NCBI RefSeq assembly: GCF_035194505.1
Contig: NZ_CP136573.1
Span: 744,001 to 808,000, forward strand
Direction: 5' to 3'
DNA length: 64,000 bases
Source of the DNA: Erythrobacter sp.
GTDB lineage: Bacteria; Pseudomonadota; Alphaproteobacteria; Sphingomonadales; Sphingomonadaceae
The notes under the pieces are model-generated. The model was given only the letters and a program-made list of their open reading frames with translations, had not been told where the DNA came from and searched no databases. Position numbers and translations under genes: made by a program. The first letter of the stretch is position 1, and the number at the start of each line of letters is the position of its first letter. Shown here piece after piece: positions 54,162-63,392 of the stretch.

Positions 54162-54995
54162 TCAGCCACCGCAACCACCGCAGCCACCGCCGCCATCTCC
54201 GCCGCCGTCACTATCGCCGCTGCTGTCGCTGCTGCCCCCGCTATCCGAATTGCCGCCCTGCTGCCGCATGGCATGAACCGGCTCCCACGGGGTGCCAACC
54301 AGCACGCCAGTGCCGAACAGCGCGACCGCCGTCGCCACTTCCTCGGGCTGAGGCGCACGGGACATACGCGAGGCCCGCGCGCGCTCGGCATCGAGCACGG
54401 CAAGCCCGGCGCGGGTGCGCTGATCGGCGTTGAGAAAGCGCACCAGCGCCAGTCCGGCTGTCACCAGCAACAGGATGACCAGATAACCGGTCGGCTCGCC
54501 GAGCGCGCTTCCGGCCCGCTGGCGATAGATACCGATCAGAAGGAGCGCGATAAAAGGCGCGATGGATAGCCAGCGCAGCCGCACCAATTCGTCGGGACGC
54601 AGCAGCAATCCTGCGCGCCGCAGCCTTGCGCTCACCCTCTCGGCATGGGCGGCGAGCACCTTATGCGCATCACCAAGCGAAATCGGGGCGCCATAGGCAA
54701 GCAGCACCTTGCCCGCTGGGCCCACCGGAATCGAACGCTGCGCCACCTCAAGCTTGCCAGCAATCGGCCCCACCAGCCCGCCGCGCACGAACAGATCGGC
54801 CAGCAGCGAATCGGCAAAGCGGTTGCGTCCGCCTGCGAGCACAGCAAGGTCTTCGGCGTCGAGGGCATCGCCATGCCGTCCCGCCGGGCGCAATTGCGCA
54901 GGGATCCACCACCACGCCGCCACAGCACTCAGGCCCAGCAGCGTGATGTAAAAGAACAGGAAATCGCTGCCCGTCCAGGACGAGAACAGCTGCAT
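54162..54995 (-). CDS. TIGR04222-type membrane protein with Gly/Cys-rich tail
   Basis: A protein of about 277 residues with an N-terminal helix (FLFFYITLLGLSAVAAWWW) and two central transmembrane helices (IAPFIALLLIGIY and GYLVILLLVTAGLALV). Between them lies a cytoplasmic-looking segment (LAVLAGGRNRFADSLLADLF). The C-terminus becomes extremely Gly/Ser/Asp-rich and ends GGGCGGCGG. I recognise the overall pattern as TIGR04222, of unknown function. Its ATG shares one base with the stop of the GRDP-like gene. Confidence 0.75.
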   Translation of the reverse strand: MQLFSSWTGSDFLFFYITLLGLSAVAAWWWIPAQLRPAGRHGDALDAEDLAVLAGGRNRFADSLLADLFVRGGLVGPIAGKLEVAQRSIPVGPAGKVLLAYGAPISLGDAHKVLAAHAERVSARLRRAGLLLRPDELVRLRWLSIAPFIALLLIGIYRQRAGSALGEPTGYLVILLLVTAGLALVRFLNADQRTRAGLAVLDAERARASRMSRAPQPEEVATAVALFGTGVLVGTPWEPVHAMRQQGGNSDSGGSSDSSGDSDGGGDGGGGCGGCGG

Positions 54996-55540
54996 CACAT
55001 TATCCTTCCCGCGAGCCAGCCTCCCATCACGGCAAGCAGACCCAGCGCCAGCGCGACCCGGCGTGAAACGAAGATACCATCGGAAAAGTTAACACGAACT
55101 CCCCGCGGATCGACGGAAAATCGCCTTTGTGCCGAAGGCCAGATCGCAGGCGGTGGCGGCGCGCCGAACACTGCCTCGTAGGCCGCAAGGGTATCGGCAT
55201 ATTGGCGGTAATAGCGCGTGCGTTCGACAGGTCCGCCGCTGGTCGGCCCATGGTGCAGATCGGCGCGCAGGACTTGCGGGCAGAACAGCTGCCAGTAGTC
55301 GCGCGAATAGGTGAGGTGGAGGTGCCAGGCCTGATCGACCGCATCGGATGGCGTGACGTCGCTTTGCGCAGTGACCGCAAGATAGCAGAAGCGCTTGTAC
55401 TCGCCGATCACCGCCTCGGCATGGGCAGCGTCCCAACAGTTTTCGCGGGCAAGGCGGGCAGCGAAGGTGAGCGATGCGTCAGAAGGGCCGATGTGGTGAT
55501 CGGCGATGCGTTGCCAGAGTTCGTCGCGGGGCAGGCTCAC
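54995..55540 (-). CDS. GRDP-like (DUF1399) protein with C-terminal membrane helix
   Basis: A 181-residue protein. The core AVDQAWHLHLTYSRDYWQLF, with HHGPTSGG and the RYYRQYADTLAAYEAVFG helix, matches the glycine-rich-domain-protein-like (PF07173) pattern. The His-rich WHLHL and HHGPT could bind a metal. One hydrophobic helix at the end (VALALGLLAVMGGWLAG) suggests membrane attachment. The GTG start at 55540 lies 4 bases after the rimM stop. It is paired with a TIGR04222 protein. Function unknown. Confidence 0.7.
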   Translation of the reverse strand: MSLPRDELWQRIADHHIGPSDASLTFAARLARENCWDAAHAEAVIGEYKRFCYLAVTAQSDVTPSDAVDQAWHLHLTYSRDYWQLFCPQVLRADLHHGPTSGGPVERTRYYRQYADTLAAYEAVFGAPPPPAIWPSAQRRFSVDPRGVRVNFSDGIFVSRRVALALGLLAVMGGWLAGRIM

Positions 55541-55544
55541 GCCT

Positions 55545-56045
55545 TCAGTCTTCGACGAAAGCGGCTCCGATCACAAGCCGGTCTTCGTCCCAGCCATGAA
55601 CGGCAGCGGGAATCATCGGCACCATGAAGGTCTTGGGGCCCTTTTCGGGGACGGGCGCGCGGGCGATCTCGATGATGTCGGTCGCACCGAAGTTCTCGAT
55701 CGCGGCGACAGTGCCGACAGCCTCGCCCGCATCAGTGACGACGGGCAGGCCGAGCAGATCGGCATGGTAGAATTCGCCCTCAGCCAGCGGCGGAAGCGCG
55801 GTGCGAGGAACCGTCAGCACGGTGCCGCGCAAGGTCTCGGCATCGGCGCGGTTGGTGCTCTGGGCAAAGCGGGCAACGGCCCCGCCCTTGCCGTCATCGC
55901 GGATCTTGAGGAGCGTCAGCGCGCCATCATTGAAGCTCTTGTGCTGGGCGAGCGTGGCAACACCCTCGCCGAACAGCTTCAGACGCACCTCGCCCGTCAC
56001 CCCGTGCGCGCCGGCAATGGCGGCCAGGGTAACAGGCTTGGTCAT
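55545..56045 (-). CDS. rimM: 16S rRNA processing protein RimM
   Basis: Assists maturation of the 30S head through S19. The 166-residue protein has the N-terminal motif VTLAAIAGAHGVTGEVRLKL and the PRC-barrel part FYHADLLGLPVVTDAGEAVG, with the late block FMVPMIPAAVHGWDEDRLVI. It starts 6 bases after rpsP and is followed closely by the three inserted genes rather than by trmD. Confidence 0.95.
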   Translation of the reverse strand: MTKPVTLAAIAGAHGVTGEVRLKLFGEGVATLAQHKSFNDGALTLLKIRDDGKGGAVARFAQSTNRADAETLRGTVLTVPRTALPPLAEGEFYHADLLGLPVVTDAGEAVGTVAAIENFGATDIIEIARAPVPEKGPKTFMVPMIPAAVHGWDEDRLVIGAAFVED

Positions 56046-56051
56046 ACAGGC

Positions 56052-56573
56052 TTAGCCTTCGGCCTGCTCGTCGGAAACCGGAGCTTCCTCTGCGGCAGCT
56101 TCCTCGGCAGCGGGAGCCTCTTCGGCAGCAGCTTCCTCAGCGGGCGCTTCTTCAGCGGCAGGCGCTTCTTCAGCAGCCGGGGCAGCAGCCGCGGCCTTGG
56201 CTTCTTCTTCAGCAGCGCGCGCGGCTTCTTCGGCTTCAGCGATCTTGGCGGCACGCTCTTCTGCGCGCTCCTTGGCCTTCTCGCCCGGTTCACCCTTCTT
56301 CGGGTTCACGCGGGCCGCACGTTCCTTGATGCCGGCGGCATCGAGGAAACGGGCGACGCGATCGGTCGGTTGCGCGCCGACGCCGAGCCAGTAGCGGGCG
56401 CGGTCTTCGATCAGCTTCACGCGGTCAGCCGAATCCTTGGCGAGCAGCGGGTTGTAGGTGCCGATCTGCTCGAGATACTTGCCGTCGCGGGGCGAGCGGC
56501 TGTTGGCCACGACGATGCGGTAATAGGGACGCTTCTTGGCACCGCCGCGCGAGAGCCGGATGGAAATGGACAT
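56052..56573 (-). CDS. rpsP: 30S ribosomal protein S16 with long Ala/Glu-rich tail
   Basis: The first 80 or so residues are standard S16 (SIRLSRGGAKKRPYYRIVVA, KYLEQIGTYNPL, LIEDRARYWLGVGAQPTDRV). Total length is 173, about twice the bacterial norm. The extra half is low-complexity: charged repeats (KERAEERAAKIAEAEEAARA) and then many AAEEAP units. Such tails occur in alphaproteobacterial S16 but this one is long. The repeat count is open to replication slippage. Confidence 0.96.
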   Translation of the reverse strand: MSISIRLSRGGAKKRPYYRIVVANSRSPRDGKYLEQIGTYNPLLAKDSADRVKLIEDRARYWLGVGAQPTDRVARFLDAAGIKERAARVNPKKGEPGEKAKERAEERAAKIAEAEEAARAAEEEAKAAAAAPAAEEAPAAEEAPAEEAAAEEAPAAEEAAAEEAPVSDEQAEG

Positions 56574-56628
56574 GGGATACTACCTTTCGAGTGAATTGAA
56601 CTTTTGAAACGAAACGACTGACTTGAAA

Positions 56629-58101
<1,473 letters not shown>

Positions 58102-58234
58102 CGCCTGCTCCTCCTGCCGGGAACCTAAGCGCCCGGAAAATGCGAAAAACGCCGGCGGACGAAACCTCGTCGGCCAGCGTTGCGAAAATGCGCCCCTCTG
58201 GGGGACTGCCAAATCCGACTTTGATCAGAATGAC

Positions 58235-58310
58235 TGGTGGAGCCTAGCGGGATCGAACCGCTGACCTCAACACTGCCAGTGTTGCGCTCTCCCAGCTGAG
58301 CTAAGGCCCC
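58235..58310 (-). tRNA. tRNA-Ala, anticodon GGC
   Basis: Read on the minus strand the 76 bases fold as a complete cloverleaf: acceptor GGGGCCT/AGGCTCC, D-arm GCTC-AGCTGGGA-GAGC, anticodon stem CAACA/TGTTG with loop CTGGCAG (anticodon GGC), T-arm AGCGG-TTCGATC-CCGCT. CCA is encoded. It stands alone between ffh and the FYDLN-acid gene. Confidence 0.97.
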
Positions 58311-58399
58311 GAGCCAGTCATCATGCAGGACAAGGGCGGAAGCCCTGCCTGCGGGAGGCGGCCATTAGAAGGGCCGCCCCACCCTTGCAAGAGAAAAAA

Positions 58400-58741
58400 T
58401 CAATTCTCGTGATCTTCGTCGTCGCCCGTGCCGGTCGACACGCCGAGATCATCGTCGCCGCCGAGATCGACGTCATTATCGGGCGAATCGCCGTCGTCGT
58501 CGATGTCCTCGATATCTTCCAGATCGTCGAGATCATCGTCACCGCCCAGATCGGCATCGGCTTCGACGTCCTGCTTCTTCTCTTCCTCGAAGGGAATCGG
58601 CTGCTTGGACTTGAGCACCGGCTCGGGCGACCAGGTTTCGCCGCATTCGATGCAGGTGACCGGATCATCCTTGCCAAGATCGTAGAACCGCTCCCCGCAC
58701 TTGGGGCAGGTACGCTTGGTACCCCATTCGGGCTTTGCCAT
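58400..58741 (-). CDS. TIGR02300/FYDLN-acid domain protein
   Basis: A 113-residue protein with an N-terminal zinc ribbon (CPKCGERFYDLGKDDP, then CIECG) and a very acidic, Asp-rich C-terminal half with repeated LGGDDDL units. The FYDL motif defines this alphaproteobacterial family of unknown function. The ATG at 58741 (AKPEWGTKRTCP follows) is the usual family start; an ATG at 58747 is also in frame. Zinc binding by the four Cys is inferred. Confidence 0.88.
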   Translation of the reverse strand: MAKPEWGTKRTCPKCGERFYDLGKDDPVTCIECGETWSPEPVLKSKQPIPFEEEKKQDVEADADLGGDDDLDDLEDIEDIDDDGDSPDNDVDLGGDDDLGVSTGTGDDEDHEN

Positions 58742-58924
58742 TTTCATTCCTCAATTGGGGCCGGCCCCGGACAGGGCGGGCGAAAACTTGACCACATTTC
58801 CGGCGGGATGTGTGGGATTGTGGGTTCCGGCAAGCCCTTTATCAAGAGCATGAACAAGAGCGACCGGCCCCGCGCGCGGCGCGCCTTGCCAGAAGCGCGG
58901 GGCGCTGTCAAAGACCGCCGCCTG

Positions 58925-60244
58925 ATGACCAGTCATAGCTTTGCTCCTTCCGGCCCCTTGCGGGGGACAATCCGCGTTCCCGGCGACAAGTCGATCAGCC
59001 ACCGATCACTGATGTTCGCAGGGTTTGCTGTGGGGCAAAGCCGCATCACCGGCCTGCTCGAAGGCGAGGATGTGCTGGCCACCGCCGCCGCCATGCGGGC
59101 TTTCGGTGCCGAGATCACCCGCGAAGATGACGGTATCTGGACAGTCCATGGCGTCGGGGTCGGCAGCCTGCTGGAGCCGAAAGCCGCGCTCGACATGGGC
59201 AATTCGGGCACATCGACACGGCTCCTCATGGGTCTGGTTGCGAGCCATGCGATCACCGCCACCTTTACGGGCGATGCCAGCCTTTCGGGCCGCCCGATGA
59301 ACCGCGTGATCGGCCCGCTCTCGCAGATGGGCGCGTCGATCGAGGCAAGCGCGGGAGGCACCCTCCCCCTGATGCTTCGCGGCGCAGCACCTGCCGTGCC
59401 GATCACCTACCGCCTGCCGGTGGCAAGCGCGCAGGTGAAAAGCGCAGTGCTGCTCGCAGGGCTGAACACGCCCGGCATCACCCGCGTGATCGAACCCGTG
59501 CCGACCCGCGACCACACCGAGCGGATGCTGACCGGCTTTGGCGCAAAGCTCGAAGTGGGCACCGAGAATGGCGAGACTGTGATCGCGATCCATGGCGAGG
59601 CTGACTTGAAGCCGATGGACGTTGTCGTGCCCGGTGATCCCTCCTCGGCCGCCTTCTTCATGGTCGCCGCCACGATCGTGCCGGGCAGCGACCTCACGAT
59701 CCTCAATGTCGGCCTAAACCCGACCCGCGCGGGCCTTTTGGAGGTGCTGCGCCAGATGGGCGCGGACATCACCGAAGTGGACGCCCGCGAAGTCGGCGGC
59801 GAACCGGTTGCAGACCTGCGCGTACGCCATGCCCAGCTTTCTGGCATCGACGTTGATCCCGCCATTGCCCCGTCGATGATCGACGAGTTTCCCGTGCTGT
59901 TCGTCGCTGCCGCCCTTGCCAGCGGCACCACCCGCACGACCGGGCTTGAGGAATTGCGCGTCAAGGAAAGCGACCGCCTTGCCGCAATGGCCGCCGCGCT
60001 GACAGCGGCAGGCGCGCGGGTCGAAGAGCACGAGGATGGCCTCACGATCCACGGCACCGCCGGCGAACCGCTGCGCGGCACCAGCAATGCGCGGGTCAAG
60101 TCGCTGCTCGATCACCGTATCGCCATGAGCATGGCCATCGCAGGTCTTGTCAGCACCGGCGGTGTCGAAGTCGACGACATTTCGCCGATCAACACCAGCT
60201 TCCCGACCTTCATGGGGTTGCTGGCAGAGGCAGCGGCGCGGTGA
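58925..60244 (+). CDS. aroA: 3-phosphoshikimate 1-carboxyvinyltransferase (EPSP synthase)
   Basis: The sixth step of the shikimate pathway. About 439 residues from the ATG at 58925. Motifs: VPGDKSISHRSLMFAG, LDMGNSGTSTRLLMGL, VASAQVKSAVLLAG, ITRVIEPVPTRDHTERML, GDPSSAAFFMVA, ELRVKESDRLAAMA and DHRIAMSMAIAGL. The upstream frame is open much further, and an ATG at 58850 is possible; I chose 58925 because GPLRGTIRVPGDKS is normally near the N-terminus, although the Shine-Dalgarno is weak. The end overlaps cmk by 4 bases (GTGA). Confidence 0.95.
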   Translation: MTSHSFAPSGPLRGTIRVPGDKSISHRSLMFAGFAVGQSRITGLLEGEDVLATAAAMRAFGAEITREDDGIWTVHGVGVGSLLEPKAALDMGNSGTSTRLLMGLVASHAITATFTGDASLSGRPMNRVIGPLSQMGASIEASAGGTLPLMLRGAAPAVPITYRLPVASAQVKSAVLLAGLNTPGITRVIEPVPTRDHTERMLTGFGAKLEVGTENGETVIAIHGEADLKPMDVVVPGDPSSAAFFMVAATIVPGSDLTILNVGLNPTRAGLLEVLRQMGADITEVDAREVGGEPVADLRVRHAQLSGIDVDPAIAPSMIDEFPVLFVAAALASGTTRTTGLEELRVKESDRLAAMAAALTAAGARVEEHEDGLTIHGTAGEPLRGTSNARVKSLLDHRIAMSMAIAGLVSTGGVEVDDISPINTSFPTFMGLLAEAAAR

Positions 60245-61341
60245 TCATCGCGGTTGACGGCCCTACGGCATCGGGCAAAGGCACCATTGCCAAGGCCCTG
60301 GCCGCGCATTTCGGCCTGCCGCACCTCGACACCGGGCTGCTTTACCGCGCAGTCGGCCGGCAGGTGCAGTTGAACGGCGGCAATCCCGATAGCCCCGACG
60401 ACGCACTGGCCGCCTGCGCCTTTGCCGATACTCTGCTGGATGACGAGGTCCTGCGTTCGGAGGAGGTCGGCGGGTTTGCGAGCCGGGTCTCGGTCCATCC
60501 GCCCGTCCGCCGCGCACTCTATGAGCGCCAGCGTGCCTTCGCCCTGCAACCCGGCGGCGCGGTGCTCGACGGGCGCGATATCGGCACGGTGATCGCCCCC
60601 GAAGCCGATGTGAAGCTGTTCGTCACCGCCAGCGTTGCCGAACGCGCCCGCCGCCGCTGGCTGGAGATGACGGGCCGCGGAAGCGATGTTGCTCTTGCAG
60701 CGATAGAGGCCGATATCGCCGCCCGTGACGCGCGCGACATGGGCCGCAAGGACGCGCCCCTGGTCGCCGCCGCCGACGCACTGGTGATCGACACCACCGC
60801 TTTCAATCGCGAAGAGGCGATCGGAGCGGCGATCGACGCCGTGCTCACCTTGCAGGGTGCGTCTTCCGGGCTGCGCATAAGGCCATTCGAGGATAGCCTC
60901 GCGGGCGATTTCCACGACATCAATGCGGAGTGGATCGAAGCGATGTTCCGGCTCGAGGCGACCGACCGCGAGGTGTTAGAACACCCGCAAGAGAAGATCA
61001 TCACGCCGGGCGGCGAAATTCTTTTCGTCGAGGCGGAGGGTCTTGGCATTGTTGGCACCTGCGCCTTGCAGAAGACAGGACCAGGCACTTTTGAGCTGAC
61101 CAAGATGGGTGTGCGCGAAACCGCGCGCGGCATGAAGGCTGGCGAGTTCCTGCTAGAGGCAATCATCGCCCGCGCGCAGGCTATGGGCGCGACCAAGCTT
61201 TACCTTCTCACCAACCATGCCTGCGAAGCGGCAATCCACCTCTACGAGAAGCTGGGCTTCGCACATGATGCCGGGATCATGGCCGACTACGGCACGCGCT
61301 ACGAGCGCTGCGACGTGGCGATGCTGTACGTGGGCCGATAG
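60241..61341 (+). CDS. cmk: Cytidylate kinase fused to a GNAT acetyltransferase domain
   Basis: Residues about 1-208 are a complete CMP kinase: P-loop AVDGPTASGKGTIAKALA, GLLYRAVGRQVQLNG, LDGRDIGTVIAPEADVKLFV and AERARRRWLEM. At about residue 210 the frame runs without a break into a GNAT domain (LRIRPFEDSLAGDFHDINAE, VRETARGMKAGEFLLEAIIA, LTNHACEAAIHLYEKLGF). The total of 366 residues is much longer than the usual 210-230. The GTG start overlaps the aroA stop. The order aroA-cmk-rpsA is standard in alphaproteobacteria; the fusion is not one I know. The acetylation target is unknown. Confidence 0.93.
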   Translation: MIIAVDGPTASGKGTIAKALAAHFGLPHLDTGLLYRAVGRQVQLNGGNPDSPDDALAACAFADTLLDDEVLRSEEVGGFASRVSVHPPVRRALYERQRAFALQPGGAVLDGRDIGTVIAPEADVKLFVTASVAERARRRWLEMTGRGSDVALAAIEADIAARDARDMGRKDAPLVAAADALVIDTTAFNREEAIGAAIDAVLTLQGASSGLRIRPFEDSLAGDFHDINAEWIEAMFRLEATDREVLEHPQEKIITPGGEILFVEAEGLGIVGTCALQKTGPGTFELTKMGVRETARGMKAGEFLLEAIIARAQAMGATKLYLLTNHACEAAIHLYEKLGFAHDAGIMADYGTRYERCDVAMLYVGR

Positions 61342-61373
61342 GGCGGCTTCCCAGCCGCCATTTTCCTTGCTTT
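61342..61373 (+). terminator. Rho-independent terminator after the cmk-GNAT gene
   Basis: GGCGGCT (61342-61348), a 4-base loop and AGCCGCC (61353-61359) are followed by ATTTTCCTTGCTTTT. It lies immediately after the stop. The remaining 194 bases before rpsA (61374-61567) hold no gene and should carry the rpsA promoter and leader. Confidence 0.8.
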
Positions 61374-61567
61374 TCGCCCCGCCCTCGCCTAGGCGCGCGG
61401 CCGTTCTCGCAATCTTTATCGGTTGAAGGAACCTTCGCGCCAGCATGGGGCTGCGCGAGGAAGTCTGCCTCTTGCCCCGCCAGCCCGCGCAATGGTGCAC
61501 GGGAAGCGGTGAAAGACCCCGGAAAAACCGGTGGCCGGTAGCACAACGAAACAGGACCTGTTCCACT

Positions 61568-63274
61568 ATGGCAACGCAAATGCCCACCCGCGCCGATTTC
61601 GAGGCGCTCCTCAATGAACAGCTCGGCGGCGCCGGCGAAGACGGCTTCGAAGGCCGCGTCGTCAAGGGCACCGTCACCGCAATCGAAAACGGCTATGCCG
61701 TGATCGACGTCGGCCTCAAGAGCGAAGGCCGCATCGCACTCAAGGAATTCTCGCGTGGCGAGGACGACCACGGCCTGACCGTCGGCGGCGAAGTCGAAGT
61801 CTTCGTTGACCGCGTCGAGAACGCCGATGGCGAAGCCATGCTCTCGCGTGACCGCGCCCGCCGCGAAGCCGCTTGGGACAAGCTGGAAAGCGAATTCGGC
61901 GAAGGCAAGCGCGTCGAAGGCCGCATCTTCGGCCGCGTCAAGGGCGGCTTCACCGTCGACCTCGACGGCGCGGTGGCCTTCCTCCCCGGCTCGCAGGTCG
62001 ACATCCGCCCGGTGCGCGATGTCACCCCGCTTATGGACGTGCCGCAGCCCTTCCAGATCCTCAAGATGGACCGTCGTCGCGGCAACATCGTGGTCTCGCG
62101 TCGTGCGGTCCTCGAAGAAACCCGCGCCGAACAGCGCAGCGAACTCATCAATGATCTCGCCGAAGGCCAGATCATCGACGGCGTCGTCAAGAACATCACC
62201 GACTACGGTGCGTTCGTGGACCTCGGCGGCATCGACGGCCTGCTGCATGTCACCGACATGAGCTACAAGCGCGTCAACCACCCGAGCGAAGTGATCGCCA
62301 TCGGCGACACCGTGACCGTGCAGATCGTACGCATCAACGCCGAAACCCAGCGCATCAGCCTGGGCATGAAGCAGCTCGAAAGCGATCCGTGGGATGGCGT
62401 TGCTGCCAAGTACCCGGTCGGCATGAAGCTGTCGGGCCACGTCACCAACATCACCGAATACGGCGCCTTCGTGGAGCTGGAAGCCGGGATCGAGGGCCTC
62501 GTCCACGTTTCGGAAATGAGCTGGACCAAGAAGAACGTCCACCCGGGCAAGATCGTTTCGACCTCGCAGGAAGTCGAAGTCATGGTGCTCGAAGTCGACA
62601 GCGACAAGCGTCGCATCAGCCTCGGCCTCAAGCAGGCCCAGCGCAATCCGTGGGACGAGTTCGCCGAGAAGCACCCGGTTGGCTCGGTCGTCGAAGGCGA
62701 AGTCAAGAACGCGACCGAATTCGGCCTGTTCGTCGGCCTCGACGGCGACGTCGATGGCATGGTGCACATGTCGGACATCGCCTGGGGCATCTCGGGCGAG
62801 GACGCGCTGGCGCTTCACCGCAAGGGCGAGATGGTCAAGGCCGTTGTGCTCGATGTCGATGTCGACAAGGAGCGCATCAGCCTCGGCATGAAGCAGCTCG
62901 AAAAGGGCGCACCCTCGGCTGAAGCCGCCACCGGCGGCTCGAGCCTGCGCAAGAACCAGACCGTCACCGTCACCGTGCTCGAAGTGCGCGACGGCGGCCT
63001 GGAAGTGCAGGTTGGCGAAGACGGTGCGACCGGCTTCATCAAGCGTTCGGACCTCGGCCGTGACCGCGACGAACAGCGCCCCGACCGCTTCCAGGTCGGC
63101 AGCAAGGTCGACGCGATGGTGATCGGCTTTGACCGTTCGAAGAAGCCGAACTTCTCGATCAAGGCGCGTCAGATCGCCGAAGAGAAGGAAGCCGTTGCGC
63201 AGTTCGGTTCGTCGGATTCGGGCGCTTCGCTCGGCGACATCCTCGGCGCTGCCCTCAAGAAGGGCGCGGAGTAA
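61568..63274 (+). CDS. rpsA: 30S ribosomal protein S1
   Basis: Binds mRNA on the 30S subunit to help initiation. The ATG at 61568 (ATQMPTRADFEALLNEQLGG follows) gives 568 residues. Six S1 RNA-binding repeats are visible, including GTVTAIENGYAVIDVGLKSE, GVVKNITDYGAFVDLGGIDG, GHVTNITEYGAFVELEAGIE and GEVKNATEFGLFVGLDGDVD. The last repeats are closest to consensus, with RISLGMKQLE ends. A strong terminator follows. Confidence 0.97.
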   Translation: MATQMPTRADFEALLNEQLGGAGEDGFEGRVVKGTVTAIENGYAVIDVGLKSEGRIALKEFSRGEDDHGLTVGGEVEVFVDRVENADGEAMLSRDRARREAAWDKLESEFGEGKRVEGRIFGRVKGGFTVDLDGAVAFLPGSQVDIRPVRDVTPLMDVPQPFQILKMDRRRGNIVVSRRAVLEETRAEQRSELINDLAEGQIIDGVVKNITDYGAFVDLGGIDGLLHVTDMSYKRVNHPSEVIAIGDTVTVQIVRINAETQRISLGMKQLESDPWDGVAAKYPVGMKLSGHVTNITEYGAFVELEAGIEGLVHVSEMSWTKKNVHPGKIVSTSQEVEVMVLEVDSDKRRISLGLKQAQRNPWDEFAEKHPVGSVVEGEVKNATEFGLFVGLDGDVDGMVHMSDIAWGISGEDALALHRKGEMVKAVVLDVDVDKERISLGMKQLEKGAPSAEAATGGSSLRKNQTVTVTVLEVRDGGLEVQVGEDGATGFIKRSDLGRDRDEQRPDRFQVGSKVDAMVIGFDRSKKPNFSIKARQIAEEKEAVAQFGSSDSGASLGDILGAALKKGAE

Positions 63275-63323
63275 TTGCGGGACGCTCGCCCCTTGCGGGC
63301 GGGCGACCTTCTCCGCCAAAACG

Positions 63324-63365
63324 AAAGGCCCGCCCTCCAATATGGAGCGGCGGGCCTTTTCCTTT
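63324..63365 (+). terminator. Rho-independent terminator after rpsA
   Basis: AAGGCCCGCC (63325-63334) pairs with GGCGGGCCTT (63349-63358), with an inner CTCC/GGAG stem, followed by TTCCTTT. It lies about 50 bases past the rpsA stop. Confidence 0.88.
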
Positions 63366-63392
63366 GGGGGCAAGCGGCGTAAGGTCGCGGGC

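Noticed and set aside
58385..58924. Upstream 180-codon extension of aroA
   Set aside because: It runs antisense through the FYDLN-acid gene and the text before the 58925 ATG has no EPSP-synthase features.
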